A stretch of DNA of 64,000 nt from Phaseolus vulgaris. Taxonomy: Eukaryota; Streptophyta; Magnoliopsida; Fabales; Fabaceae. The translations under genes and the position numbers were made by a program. The stretch's first letter is position 1, and every line of letters starts with the position of its first letter. Location of the stretch: positions 46,205,947 to 46,269,946 of the forward strand of contig NC_023756.2 in the NCBI RefSeq assembly GCF_000499845.2. The letters run 5' to 3'. The notes below the pieces were generated by a model. That model was not told the origin of the DNA, did no database searches, and saw nothing but the letters and a program-made list of their open reading frames with translations. This document shows, one piece after another, positions 46,751 to 58,271 of this stretch.

Positions 46751-49700
46751 ACATTTTTTTTAATCTTTTTTCTTCCTTACCTTCCTTAATCTCAAATGAA
46801 ACATAAATTTGTTTTGTTAACTGTTGTCCTCTTTTTCTGGTGATGAGGAAATAACACATTTTCTATTGAAGGATCCTAATTTCTCTTACAATGAATTTCT
46901 TTATTTAATAAGAAAAAAATATGAAAAGGTTTTTTTCTGTGTGTTTATCAGGGACATTGAAGCATTTACTGGTATAAATTTGCATCTTTTTAAAATTGTT
47001 GATTATATTAATGGTGCCATGAATGAAATTCACTTTGAGGGATATCATGAGAGATGAAGTGTAAATCTGAATAATAGTCTAAAGTTGTGTTTTATTAGTC
47101 AAGGAGACAAGCTGAATTAATTTAACTGAACCATAAAAATAAGTCAATATGATTAGGACTAATCAAAATTTCAATTCAATGCTTTGATAAAACGAATATC
47201 AAAGTTCATTTATGTTATGATTGAATTTAATTATGACTTTGAACAAAAATAAAAGTTTGTATACAAGGTATTGGTTTGAATGATGAATTTGAAAGAGAAT
47301 TTATTCACAATTCAACAAATCAAAGTGGAGTTTCAAAAGAAAGTTAATTGGAAAAAAAGTTTAAAGTGAAGAAGTGTGATTGAACGTAACAAGTAAAACT
47401 CTATGAATGTAAAACGATCAAAAGTGAATGCTTAAAGTAAAAGAAAGGATTCAAATCGATAAAAGAAATATTGTAAACGTTCGATGTTGTAAGCAACTGC
47501 TTTTTGAAAAGCAATTCCAAATTGGAAAAGATTTATTTTACATCATAAAGTAAAAACATAACACTAAATTATAATATTTAAAATTAAAAAATAAATTAAA
47601 TATGATTAAAATATTATTTTATTAGTTTGTGAAGTATATGTTTTTTTTACTATTTGTGGTATTAACATATCACCGCCCTTTTAAATTCAAAAATAGAAAA
47701 ATCATTTAAAAGTTTCCATCATTTTAAATAAAATAAAATAAGATTCACTAAAAAAAAACCTGAGAAAAGAAAGGTAGTATAACCATATTTGTATTACAAC
47801 TAATTTTGTTGTTCTGCTAGATGAACGAAATAAATTACCCAGTTGATGATTAAGGAAAAAAATTTATGATCAATTTAAGATATTATTCATTTTCATTTTG
47901 AAGTTTTTAAATTTCATTACAACTTTATCTTAAAAAACATATCGATAAATTAAAGAAAGAATATTTAAAATGAATTTCAACTAGACTTCTAAACAATGAA
48001 CTTTTTTATAAAAATATACAAAACCAAAGTCTAAAACAATGATGATCCATAAAGGCATACATTTTATGAAAATAATATAAATTTAAATATTAAATTATGA
48101 ATTTTATGATGTCGTCCTGCAAAACATTGTAGCTTTATAAATATTAGTAAACTGTATAATATTATTACACTGTATTAAAGTCTTCAAAGTATATAATTAA
48201 ATAAATACTTCTAAAATGAAAGTCCATTTACTTTAAATCATACCAATAAACACACATAAAAACATGCAAATATACTAATAAAAATTATCTTCATGCAAAT
48301 AACAAGATTATGTATATAAATGTAAATTAACTTATTTAGTCACACAATTATGTCATGACTAAATGAAAAGTCATTTGGAAGACTCTAAAATATAATAAAC
48401 AAATCTTACTAGAAACTAATATTTGGCATACATTAGAATAAGGTTAAAGTTTTTAATGTTAGAGTGACATAAAACATCTACTATCAAACTATATATGTAT
48501 ATCTACTATGAAGTTTGATTTAAATCTCATTTAAATTTTCACAATCTGTCTATGTGATTGAATAACAATAAAGTCATGATACTTCTTGTTTATGACCATC
48601 ACCCAAGGTATGATACCACCCTGAGTATCCCTACACCGCCCTTTAAGGGTCATGCACCAACCTAGGAAGTGTCACCATATCTAGAGTCAAATTTTATATA
48701 CATATATACCACTTTATATACATACAAACACAAACAAACAAACAAACACGAAGGATCAATAAAAAATGGTATACATCATACATACATTATATCATTCATC
48801 TCGACACCAATTATATATTTATCCAGAGCATATAAAATCAATCTCACATTTTATACATTATACATACCATGTATAAAGACATATAACATATATAAAATAT
48901 TCAATCATGACATAACATCATCACCATCACAGTAAACTGTCACTTGAGCGAAATGCAACAAAAATGCAACACCCTCTCAGGGCTATTCTCGCTTGAGGGA
49001 CCACCTCATCGCTCAAGCATTAGTCACACTTGAGTAACATCCACTATTAAGTTTTAGAGAATCCTTCCACTGCTTTTGGTAGCTTGAGCACCCAAGAGCT
49101 TGAGTGCTCAAACTAGCATTGGAGCACCCAACGATCGTGCTAAGCACTAATATGTCCATGACACGAATGCACCACCTCAGCCATGGTTAAGTATCCACCA
49201 CAATCCTCAAGCCAAAAAAGCTTAAGTTCCTTCTCCAACACTTGAGTGACTGATAGTTGTCATTTTGTTGCCAAATTAAAATGGTTCCAGTGTAGACTTG
49301 TTTAACGCTAAAGAAATGAAATGATAGTATACAAGTGGTCAGATGATCTCAAATAATAAAATCAGTAAATAAATGTTTAGAATCTATATGTAAGTAATAA
49401 AATTTAGCACTAACAATATAAAGATAAAAAAGGGGTCGAGATAGTTGTGCAAAAAATATAAAAGAGATTAAAATAACAATTAAAACGCGGTTGATCCTCA
49501 AGTTCTTCCACCATTGAATTCTTCATAGGTTCTCTAAAGATTAATCATTTTTCAATCCTCCAACAGAGCTAAACCAAATTGAACATGCGCCAGTCTAATT
49601 CAACTGAAACTCACCAGTAAAACATGCGTCTACTGATTTAATCAATACTCACTTTGTTCCATGCGTATACTCTATGAGAATGTTTATCTCATCTTTCTTG

Positions 49701-51116
49701 AATCATGTGTCCAAGAAATTAATTAGAACAATGTGAACTAACTAAGAAACTAAAATTTAAGATAAGGAAGACTCTCAATAACGCGTTCAAGTACAACCTC
49801 TCATAAAAATCAGTTTTCCAAGATATTAGAATATTAAAACAATTGCTATAAAGAATTAAAAATCGAAACTTTTATTGAAAAAAACCTCAAAACTCAATGG
49901 GAAATTATAAAAGAATCAACCAAAAAAGTTTAGCCTCCCATGTGGAGGCAAAACAAAATAATTACAAGAAAAAAGAAACTAAGAAAATGCTATGAAACTC
50001 CCCCCTTTCTCCTTGATGCTTGTCTCCTTTTATAGGGCTTTATGCTCCAAGGATCTTGGAAAAATATTGTAGTTTAGATTTTGTTAACAATTTCAAAGTT
50101 TTTGACTTTCCAAAGTTCTTGTATTTTTGCAGAAGATTTGCTTCCAATTCTGTTTATGAGATATTGTAACTTTTATTTTCTCTTTATTCTTCTTAGAATT
50201 TGTTTTCTGTTTTGATTGAAAAAGTAACTTGAACTTTTGCATATTTGGTCCATTCACTAAGGTAGACTCTTCCTTCAGACCATTTACTCTAAAAACACAA
50301 AATAAACAAAAATAATAGTTAAAGCCCAAATAAACTTAATTATATGAATATTAATTAAAACAATTGATTTATTTATTATTATAGTCCAATAATCCATGAT
50401 TAAAGTTATTGAGTGTGAATAAATATATGTTCATCAGTGATATACTTTTAGAGAAGAGAATTGACTCAACATCTATGTCACTTGAACAACAAGCCACAAC
50501 TTGAACTATATAATATGTCACTTGGATAACCAACACATTTCCTAAGTGATATAAGACAATAAGTGTAATGATTACATAACTTAGGTCTCTCTTGAGTGTC
50601 AAGTGATCGTAAAGCAACCCCAAAGGGCTCAAACAAAGGATTTCTCAAAGATTTCCAAATTGTATGTGGATTCTTACTTTCCCATGTTCATCAAAGAGTT
50701 ATTTTAAGACTTATATCCAACAATGTATCATCACAACAACTCTTCTAACATGCATATATTTTACATACTATCAACCCCCATATATTACATACAACTAACA
50801 ACTATCATATTGTAAAAAAATGACATAGTAACTCCCCTTGTCTAGATTGAAGTATGCTCTCATAATAACCAATACTTGATAAATTTTTCTAAGACTCTAA
50901 TGAATCTAGAGAAGTTCTCAAAACATCATTTATATGAGCAAACATTTCCTCTAAATCATTCATACAAGTAAAGAAGAAGAGAAGACAAAAAGATAAGAAA
51001 ACTCATATATGATTGAGGTTACTTACCAAAACTAACTTCTCATCAATCCAAAACAATTAATACCTTACTAACTCCACAAACCTCAATCTAGTAAAGAATC
51101 TATAATTAAAAACTCA
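46751..51116. repeat. Segmental duplication, copy 2
   Basis: Direct, colinear copy of 18897-23996, lacking the 455 bp at 19287-19741 and with scattered small indels. It carries the same solo LTR in the same place. No host gene. The open frame at 46824-47057 lies in sequence that is repeated but not open in copy 1, so is unlikely to code. Confidence 0.88.
49251..50436. mobile_element. Solo LTR with target duplication, copy 2
   Basis: TGATAGTTGTCATTTTG to ATATGTTCATCA, 1186 bp, flanked by GTGAC and GTGAT. It corresponds base for base in position to the solo LTR of copy 1. Confidence 0.75.
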
Positions 51117-51895
51117 ATCTACTGGTTTAATTAGTACCCACTTTGTTCCATGCGTATACTTCATGGGAATGCTTACCTCCCCTCTCTTGAATCATGTGCC
51201 CAAAAAATTAATTAGAACAATGCAAACTAACTAAGAAATCAAAGTTTAAGATAAGGAAGATTCTCAATCATGCGTTCAAGTACAACCTCTCAAAAAATTA
51301 GTTTTCCAGGAGATTAGACTATTAAAACAACTGGTATAGAGGATTAAAAATCGAAACTTTTATTGAACAAAACCTCATAACTCAATGGGGAATTCCAAAA
51401 GAATCAACCAAAAAGGTTTAGCCTTCCATGCGGAGGCAAAACAAAAGAATTACAAAGAAGAAAAAGAAACTAAGAAAATCCTATGAAGCTCTCTCTTTTC
51501 TCCTTGTGTCCTTTTATAGGCTTTTCTGTTCCAAGGATCTTGGGAAAATATTATAGTTTATATTTTGTTAACAATTTCCAAGTTTCCAGATTTCTTATAT
51601 TTTGCAGAAAATTTGCTTCCAATTCTGTTTCTAAGATATTGTAGATTTTATTTTCTCTTTCTTCTCGGAATTTGTTTCTTGTTTTGGTTCAATAAAAAAT
51701 TTGGACTTTTATATATTTGACCCATTCACAAAGGTAGATGCTTCTTCCGGATAATTTACTCTAAAAACACAAAATTACCAATAATAATAGTTAAGACCCA
51801 AATAAACCCAATTATAAACTATGAATTTATTTATTATTATAGTCCAATAATCCATAATTAAAGTTATTGAGTGTGAATAAATATATGCTCATGAG
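51117..51895. repeat. Third, partial copy of the solo-LTR family
   Basis: From TCTACTGGTTTAATTAG onward this follows 22492-23300, including CTTTGTTCCATGCGTATAC, CTTTTATAGGC and the end GTGTGAATAAATATATGCTC. It starts inside the LTR, directly joined to the right edge of duplication copy 2. The terminal CATCA is CATGA here. The left 400 bp of the LTR are absent. Confidence 0.75.
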
Positions 51896-51898
51896 TAA

Positions 51899-52751
51899 TA
51901 CATTTTTATCTATGTATATAATTTGATCATCTAAATATATGTATCTTGGTTGGCTGGGTTTTAATTGTACAAGTCAATTTAGATGGGATTATCATTAAAC
52001 AGAATGAACTAAAAAAAATTCTCATTTAAAATGGCGGCTTTTACCATAACTGTAGTTTTATATCTTTCAAGAGGGTATAAAATGACGACTTTTTACCATA
52101 ATTGCCGTTTTATATCTTTCAAAAAGATCTAAAACGACGACTTTTACCATAACCGCGGTTTTAGACTGAATATAACACAACGATTATATAGCCGTTGTCT
52201 TTGCTTAAAGATAATAGACTACATGTTGAAAGACAACGATAGAAGAACCGTTATTTTAATACTAAAATGACCGTCGTGATTTAACTTTTTTGTATCAGTA
52301 ATTATAAAGTTTTTTTTAGAGTGGTGGTGATAAACATATATCGATTTGAAATTAATAGAGTTAGAAAGCAAGAAAAAAAAATACATGAAAAATGTTAAAT
52401 AATGTCATAGAAATAGAAATGGAAGAGAAGTGTAAAGAAATTTAAATAAAAATTAGATGTGAGAGTAAGTTAGTTTATATTTCCTAAGGTTTAATGTAAT
52501 TACACCAATGTTACCTTTTTTTTTCTATGTTATACTTTAACTTATAATAATCCTTTCCATTATTATAAACTTTTTAAAAATTACATATTTTTCAAATTAT
52601 GCACTAATAAGACGCATGGTGAATAATAAGCAGTGTAGATTGTGTAAATATATGAGCTTCCATTTTATTTATTTTAGTTTGTGTGACAGATGAACATTAT
52701 TAGCAGGAAAAAGAAGAATGAGACTGTCACAGTGAAGGTGGTTTTTGGAGT
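51899..52751. repeat. Lectin-unit downstream block of alpha-AI-1
   Basis: Matches 27226-28208. It contains a CACTA-like array at about 52029-52300 (TTTTACCATAAC(C/T)G, AAAGACAACG) and the conserved pre-stop flank TTATGCACTAATAAGACGCA and GAACATTATTAGCAGG. Confidence 0.65.
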
Positions 52752-53492
52752 CTAGAGGATCTTGTTGAGGACGATGTTGGAACGTTCAGATTTTTGGTCC
52801 TTAAGATTGATGAACTTGGAAGAAAAAGACCAAGAGAGGACGTCGTGCGTTTCATAGCTCCATTGATAAGCCCCTGAGGTGGCAGAGAACCCAACGCTCA
52901 CCCAGTCGTAAACTTCTTTCTCCAGCTCCACTGTGGTAGAGACGTTGTTGCTCTTTCCCGTAGAAGGGTTTGACAGAGAAACCGAGAAGACCTTCGTGGA
53001 GGAGTTATAGGTGATCCGAACCTCGGCGTTTTGTCCGTCGTAGTCGTGTACATCCCAAGGCACGCTTTTGATATCGTTGTTGTTCACGTCGATGCTAATA
53101 CGGCTGAGGAAGGTGTCGAACTCCACAGTCACAGTATCGCCTTTGGATTCGGGCTGGACGGGGACGAGAACAAAGTCAAGGCCAACGGCGGAATTTGCTT
53201 GGCGGTGAGTGCGGATATTCATTGTGAAGTTGGTGTCGAAGCTGGCGACGTTGCCGGTGGTGCTGTCCCTGATTTGGATGGGGGCGGAGTAGAAGGCTCT
53301 GCTCATAGAGTCGTATGAATTATAGGATAGTTGTAAGTTGCCGTTGGATGAGACGGTGGCATCGCCTTGAAGGATAAGGTTGGTTTTGTTGAACGCATCG
53401 ATGATGAAGGAGGTTTCGGTGGCTGAGTTTGCGTGGCTGAGAAGCGCAAGGAAGAGGGCTAGGGAGAGTAACTTGGAGGAAGCCATGATCAT
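52752..53492 (-). CDS. Alpha-amylase inhibitor 1 precursor (lectin-like)
   Basis: Intronless, 246 residues from the MIMASS start used in the published protein; four more in-frame codons lie upstream. A signal peptide of about 23 residues is followed by a reduced legume-lectin fold. Known maturation cuts after an Asn, which fits RQAN/SAVG near precursor residue 100, giving the two chains of active inhibitor. Arg of HRQAN and Trp/Tyr of YQWSYETHD correspond to residues reported as important for amylase binding. The sugar-site Asp of PHA (PADGLAF) is replaced (SAVGLDF), and the metal loop is deleted ([14 protein letters not shown]), so no lectin activity is expected. NKTN, NFT and NSST glycosylation sites are present. 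Role: seed defence protein, inhibiting gut alpha-amylases of insects and mammals, stored in vacuolar protein bodies. Confidence 0.96.
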   Translation of the reverse strand: MIMASSKLLSLALFLALLSHANSATETSFIIDAFNKTNLILQGDATVSSNGNLQLSYNSYDSMSRAFYSAPIQIRDSTTGNVASFDTNFTMNIRTHRQANSAVGLDFVLVPVQPESKGDTVTVEFDTFLSRISIDVNNNDIKSVPWDVHDYDGQNAEVRITYNSSTKVFSVSLSNPSTGKSNNVSTTVELEKEVYDWVSVGFSATSGAYQWSYETHDVLSWSFSSKFINLKDQKSERSNIVLNKIL

Positions 53493-54090
53493 GCATTCAT
53501 GCATTAACCATCACTCTCTTCTCTATTTATACAACAACAAATGCAAAAACTCTCTACTTTATGCATTTTTTTTTCTTTTATTATATTATTTGAGGGAGAA
53601 ATAAGAATATAAAAAAAAATTAAGCAACGATGGCAATGCATCCACGTCATCAAAAACAATGAAAAAAATATGAAATAATTAATTTAAATTTAGAGAGAGA
53701 TTTATGGAGAGAAACACATAGCATTGAGAAGTGAAAGGAAGACACATGTGAAGAGCAAGGAGCTGAGGTGGCTGCATGCATGCATGCATGGGCAGTGGTG
53801 TCTTAGTGGGAAGAGGAGAAAGCTGAGGTGGCAGCGTGCATGCATGCATGGGCAGCGGTGTCATAGTGTGAAAGCCGCAGTGGAAAGTGAGAGGAAGGTA
53901 GGTGTGAAGAGGGAGCTGAGGTGGCAGCGTGCATGGCGAGTGTCGAAGCCGCCGCCACAGTGCAGATGGTACAACTTTTGTCCATCGTCGTCTTTCTCAT
54001 CCAAGTTCCTCTTTATAATATCTTTTACCAAATCATATTTTAAAATAAATTATTTTAAATTCATTTTAGTTTTAAATAAAGTAATAGTAT
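53493..54090 (-). promoter_or_regulatory. Alpha-AI-1 promoter with RY repeats
   Basis: TATAAATA lies on the minus strand of 53524-53531. CATGCATGCATGCATG occupies 53775-53790 and CATGCATGCATG 53839-53850, each within a repeated module of about 60 bp that starts with GAGCTGAGGTGGC or AAGCTGAGGTGGC. RY motifs are the binding site of B3 seed regulators of the FUS3/ABI3 type. The outer stretch CCATCGTCGTCTTTCTCATC (53982) recurs upstream of PHA-L (62691). Confidence 0.82.
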
Positions 54091-54429
54091 ATATATAACA
54101 ATATAGAATGGGTATCATTTTCTAATTTTATATTTTATAATATTAAAATATAATAAATTTAATTATTATTTATTTTGAATTGAAAATTTAGAAAAAATTG
54201 AAATTTAAAAAAAAATAAAGAACTCAAATTTAACACTTCTGTAAATAATTTTTTTTTAAAAAAACTGTGAATATGTTCAAATAAATCCATAAATATTAAC
54301 TTTTATTTGGTTTTTTATTTAAAGAATAATTTATTCTTACTATTATATTTAAAATTAGAGTTTTTAATCTTTTTATATATAGTAAAATTTATAATAATAT
54401 TTATATATTATTTCAATAAAGTTATAATA
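54091..54429. other. Distal flank shared with PHA-L
   Basis: ATATGTTCAAATAAATCCAT at 54272 recurs at about 62880 in the same position relative to PHA-L, so this is still part of the lectin repeat unit. AT-rich, no gene. Confidence 0.55.
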
Positions 54430-54783
54430 GAGAATTTTTTTCCGCTTCAAACTCTTGTTGTAATTGTTTGTATCAACATGGCGTTCCTTGCTCTCCCGAC
54501 TATTCTCCTCTTCTATTCATCTAAGGAGTTCATTCCATTGAGGGGGTTGTGTCAAGGAGATCCGTTAACACCATTTTTGTTTCTAATTGCGGTTGAAGGT
54601 CTAGCATGTGTGTATACGAGAAATTTTTTACTAATAGTTTATTCCAACCCCTTGTCTAGTTGCACGAACACGACCACAATGCTTAGGTCGTCCAATTGCT
54701 TCAACCAAGACGACCTTAAGGAACAAAATTACCTTGGGATTCCAAGGAATCCTACAAGAGACAAAAATCATAGCAGTTTTTAA
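54430..54783 (+). pseudogene. LINE reverse-transcriptase fragment
   Basis: The plus frame contains KEFIPLRGLCQGDPLTPFL and FLIAVEGLACV, the conserved RGLRQGDPL(S/A)PFLF block of plant non-LTR retrotransposon RT. Upstream and downstream homology decays quickly and no ORF of useful length exists. A relic. Confidence 0.75.
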
Positions 54784-55019
54784 TATAGTGAATGCTTTAA
54801 AATAAATGAAAAAAGGCTAAAAAATAACTTGCAATTTTTTCGATGATAACCCCTGATTGCTCAAAACTTGGTGCACCCGACTTTCGAAGTCGAAAATTGC
54901 ATTGACTCGGCTTCAAGAGTAAAATCAGAATTTTGAACTATACTCTTTTCATCCATAGACTTCGAGTAAAATATACAATTATTCCCTTCGTATGCTTTAC
55001 AAGAAATAACATCAAGCTT
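54784..55019. other. Unassigned short spacer
   Basis: No feature recognised. Confidence 0.4.
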
Positions 55020-55031
55020 CAATCCAGTCAA

Positions 55032-55265
55032 CTAGGTCAAGGTCTTTGATGTTGTTGAATACTTTAACACCTCGTCTTTAAACCAAGGCATGAAAGTTCT
55101 ATTATGTTCCATCAAGACCCATTTCTCTTCTTGTCTTAGGTTATTTGCCTTCACAATGACTTTATGAGCTTCTATGTAAGATATAACTTCATTTGTGTTA
55201 TTCAATATATACAAATGTGTTTGCAAAACTTCTGATCGAAATTTGCTTACAATATTCACATCACG
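55032..55265 (-). pseudogene. CACTA-family transposon protein fragment
   Basis: Minus-frame residues LYILNNTNEVISYIEAHK and EEKWVLMEHNRTFMPWF resemble the region downstream of the transposase core in plant En/Spm elements (the DUF4218-adjacent AH-Y-LNNT-EV-PYIE pattern). Only about 75 codons survive. Attribution is from recalled pattern and moderate. Confidence 0.55.
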
Positions 55266-55329
55266 TAAACATTTACTTGTAGAACATCCATGGTGCCATC
55301 ACGTTTTGTAGAACGAAGGTGCCATAAAT

Positions 55330-56076
55330 TAGCTGAAAGACCTATTAAATGAACTCCCATTTTATTTATTATAGTTTGTGTGACAGATGAACATTATTAG
55401 CAGCAAAGAAGAGTGACTATAAGTAGCGTTACTATGAAATTATTTGGGAACATTGTTTGGCCTAAAAAAAAATGTTAAAGCAAAGTACATAGTCGTAAAA
55501 TCAGAATCATGTGATCAACGCATCAGATACTTGGAAGAAATCTTTGAATATCTTAGGTGAATGAACATGCCGCTTAACCCAAAAAGTGTGCGCGTTCAGA
55601 TATACAAGTTATTGAGATTTATACTAACCCATCGAAATATCCAGACAAATGTGGGGCGATGGCGATAACAACATGATAAAAAATACAAAAAGAGTATAAT
55701 AGAGTAAACTCCATGATGGTATTATTTTGGAAAACTTTTCTTTAACAGTCCAAAGTTTGGAGTAAAAAACAAACATTTGACAGCTCCTTTTAATAATATA
55801 ATAATATATGAACTTCCATTTTATTTATTTTATTTAAAAATGATTTTTTAACACTCGTATTTACCTTTAACCCAATAAATATTAATATTTTAATTATTAT
55901 TTTTTATTATATTTTCATTAAGGAATTAAGGAAGTAGAGCAAAGAACACTGAGTGTAAGCTATCATCACCCTATTTTATTTTATTTTCTGTGACAGACAA
56001 AGAGAAACATTATTAGCAGGAAAGAACACTGAGTGTAAGCAGTGATTTAGTGTCACAGGGAAGGTGGAGATTGAGT
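55330..56076. repeat. PHA-E downstream block with gypsy RT relic (empty site)
   Basis: Matches the flank of the 33.7-kb gene: GACTATAAGTAGCGTTAC (55414 and 32641), ATGAACATGC(C/G)GCTTAA(C/A)CC (55561 and 33335), then CTTTAACAGTCCAAAGTTTG. It holds a decayed copy of the gypsy RT fragment without repeat R1. GGAAAGAACACTGAGTG-type sequence appears twice (about 55937 and 56018), a small local duplication. Confidence 0.65.
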
Positions 56077-56904
56077 CTAGAGGATTTGGTTGAGGGCGAA
56101 GTTGCCAAGATTCAAAGCTTCAGATGTGGTGCCATCGGAGAGCTTGGAAGCAAAAGACCAAGAGAGGATGTCGTTCGTTTCAACGTTCCCTTTAGTAATC
56201 CCAGTGGTGGCAGTGAACCCAACGATCACCCACTCGGGAAGAACGCTCTTCAGGTCCACTGTGTCAGAGACGATGAAGCTTGTTTTCAGAGAAGGGTAAA
56301 CCAGAGAAGCCACCAAGAGCTTCGTGGAGGAGTCATAGGTGATCAGAACCTCCGCGTTTTCTCCTTTGACAAAATCCCACGTCGTCGTTTTGATAGACTT
56401 GATGGAGTTCACGTCGATGCCAATATGACGCGGTTTGGGGTCCCAGTGAACGTTGTAGAGGGTGTCGAACTCCACAGCCACAGTATGGGCATTGCTGTCG
56501 TATTTGTAGTTGTTGAACAGACCTAGAAGACCGCCTTTGTCTTTGGGCTGAGAGCCCACGGGGAGGAGAACAAAGGCAAGGCCATCGGCGGGTCCTGAAT
56601 TGTTGGGAACGTCGATATTGAATGTGAAGGAGGTGGCGAAGCTGGCCACGGCGCCGGTGGTGTTGTCCCAGATTTGGATGGGGGCGGAGTAGAAGGCACG
56701 GCCCAGAGAGCTCAACGTGGGTTCTCCGTTGTCATTAACATTGGTTAGTCGTAACTGGCCTTTGGATGAGACGGTGGCATCGCGTTGGAGGATAAGGTTG
56801 GTTTCGTTGAACCTTTGGAAGCTGAAGGAGGTTTGGCTGGCTGAGTTTGCGTGGGTGAGAAGCACAAGGAAGAGGGCTAGGGAGAGTAAGTTGGAGGAAG
56901 CCAT
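56077..56904 (-). CDS. dlec1: Erythroagglutinating phytohemagglutinin (PHA-E)
   Basis: Intronless, 275 residues from MASSN, the published PHA-E length. A signal peptide of about 21 residues is followed by a full lectin domain with PADGLAF (sugar-site Asp), [15 protein letters not shown] (Gly and the longer E-type loop), [21 protein letters not shown] (Mn/Ca ligands Glu, Asp, Asn, Asp, His) and [10 protein letters not shown]. Both PHA glycosylation sites, FNETN and DNTTG, are present. The protein binds complex bisected N-glycans, agglutinates red cells and mixes with PHA-L subunits in tetramers stored in cotyledon protein bodies. It sits 4.7 kb from PHA-L in the same orientation, as reported for the linked dlec1/dlec2 pair. 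Symbol from that literature. Confidence 0.95.
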   Translation of the reverse strand: MASSNLLSLALFLVLLTHANSASQTSFSFQRFNETNLILQRDATVSSKGQLRLTNVNDNGEPTLSSLGRAFYSAPIQIWDNTTGAVASFATSFTFNIDVPNNSGPADGLAFVLLPVGSQPKDKGGLLGLFNNYKYDSNAHTVAVEFDTLYNVHWDPKPRHIGIDVNSIKSIKTTTWDFVKGENAEVLITYDSSTKLLVASLVYPSLKTSFIVSDTVDLKSVLPEWVIVGFTATTGITKGNVETNDILSWSFASKLSDGTTSEALNLGNFALNQIL

Positions 56905-57402
56905 GTATGCATTCATGCATTAACCATCACTCTCTTCTCTATTTATACAACAACAACTGCACTCTCTCTCTCTACTTTATGGATTCTTTTTTCTTTTATA
57001 ATATTATTTGAGGGAGTAATAAGAATATAGAAATAACAATTAAGCAACGATGGCAATGCATACACGTCATCAAATACATTGAAAAAATATGAAATAATTA
57101 GTTTAAATTTAAAGAGATATTTATAGAGAGAAGCGGTTGGCACGTAGCATTGGAAAACACGGGTGAAGAGGAGGGAGCTGAGGTGGCCGCATGCATGCAT
57201 GCATGGCCAGTCGTGTCATAGTGAAAAGAGGAGAAAGCTGAGGTGGCAGCGTGCATGCATGCATGCATGGCCAGTGGTGTCATGGTGTCAAAGCTGCAGT
57301 GGAAAGTGAGAGGAAGATACGTGTGAAGAGGAGCGAGCTGAGGTGGCAGCATGCATGCTGCATGCTGACTGTGAAACCCGCCACAGTGCATATTGTACTA
57401 AC
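56905..57402 (-). promoter_or_regulatory. PHA-E promoter with RY-repeat modules
   Basis: TATAAATA lies on the minus strand of 56940-56947, about 37 bases from the start codon. Three related modules of about 65-100 bp carry CATGCATGCATGCATG at 57190-57205 and 57254-57269 and CATGCATG at 57350-57357. CACGTC/CACGTAG elements also occur. Lectin homology stops at about 57402, where a gypsy fragment begins, so the outer promoter seen upstream of PHA-L and alpha-AI-1 has been removed. Confidence 0.82.
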
Positions 57403-57917
57403 AAAGGGGTGTGACTACTTCTGGATCTAGGCCGAGTCACTTGCGTCCATTTTCGCCAAGTATTGTGTGTCGCACACAATAATAAGTTGGCAATTCATCG
57501 ACCGAAGGCTGCAGTCTTTTTACGATGACCTCATAATCAAATCCATAACAGTCTTGGTCGAACACCCCAGAGGAACAAACAGGCCTAGGCTACCAATAAT
57601 GTGTAAATGAACTCAAGAAGCGGCTCAGCAGGTTAAAAGGCCGATGGACTGAAGAAATGTTAGAAGTCTTGTGGGCATACCACTGCACCCCCGGACAACC
57701 ATGCAAGAAACATCGTACAACCTGACGTATGGCACGGAAGCAATGATACCGGTCGAGGTAGGTGAGCCTACCATCCGATGACAGTTGTTTGACCTGACCC
57801 TGAATGAAGAGAGTCTATCGGTTAGCCTGGACTTGGTCAGCAAACTTCATGACAAGAGCAAAATTCGAGAGGCGGCGTGCAAGCTTCAGGCGGCAACACG
57901 CTACAATACAAAGGTCT
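57403..57917 (+). pseudogene. Ty3/gypsy integrase fragment
   Basis: Plus-frame pieces include RRLQSFYDDL, then TTMQETSYNLTYGTEAMIPVEVGEPT and LDLVSKLHDKSKIREAA, matching the end of a gypsy integrase (the PxxxTxxSPFxLxYGTEAxxPxE region). Several frame changes and stops are present. No LTR adjoins it. Confidence 0.75.
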
Positions 57918-57923
57918 GAGATG

Positions 57924-58130
57924 TTTTTTCGTATTACTTAATTTCTATCCATCATTATTATATATAATTTTATATATGGTTAATGTTTTAAGAATCTGTA
58001 AAAATATTTTTTCGTATTACTTAATTTCTATCAATCATTATTATATATAATTTTATATATGATAATAAAAAAATGTGTCTAATTTTATTTAATATTTAAT
58101 ATTTTAAGAATCTGTAAAAATATTTGTTCT
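57924..58130. repeat. AT-rich tandem repeat, about 83-bp unit, 2.3 copies
   Basis: TTTTTTCGTATTACTTAATT and ATCATTATTATATATAATTT occur twice, 83 bp apart, followed by a third partial unit (TTTAAGAATCTGTAAAAATA) near 58101. Confidence 0.7.
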
Positions 58131-58271
58131 TTAACATAATCCATACACAATTATCCAATTTTTTGTTCTTTAAAACTAACACTCTTAAAAAATTATATAT
58201 AAAATTAATTTTTAAAATTACATAACTTACTACCCAATATATAAACAATAAAATTAAAAAATAAAAATTAT

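Noticed and set aside
46824..47057. 77-codon frame as a new gene
   Set aside because: It lies in duplicated sequence whose counterpart at 18990-19215 is not an equivalent open frame.
53724..54098. 124-codon frame with HACMHGQ repeats (and similar ones at 57098-57391 and 62340-62594)
   Set aside because: The text is a translation of the CATGCATG promoter repeats of lectin genes; regulatory DNA, not coding.
56050..56526. 158-codon plus-strand open frame opposite PHA-E (and a 144-codon one at 33693-34127, and 95 codons at 53031-53318)
   Set aside because: These are antisense shadows of the GC-rich lectin coding regions. They recur because the genes are paralogous and have no recognisable domain.
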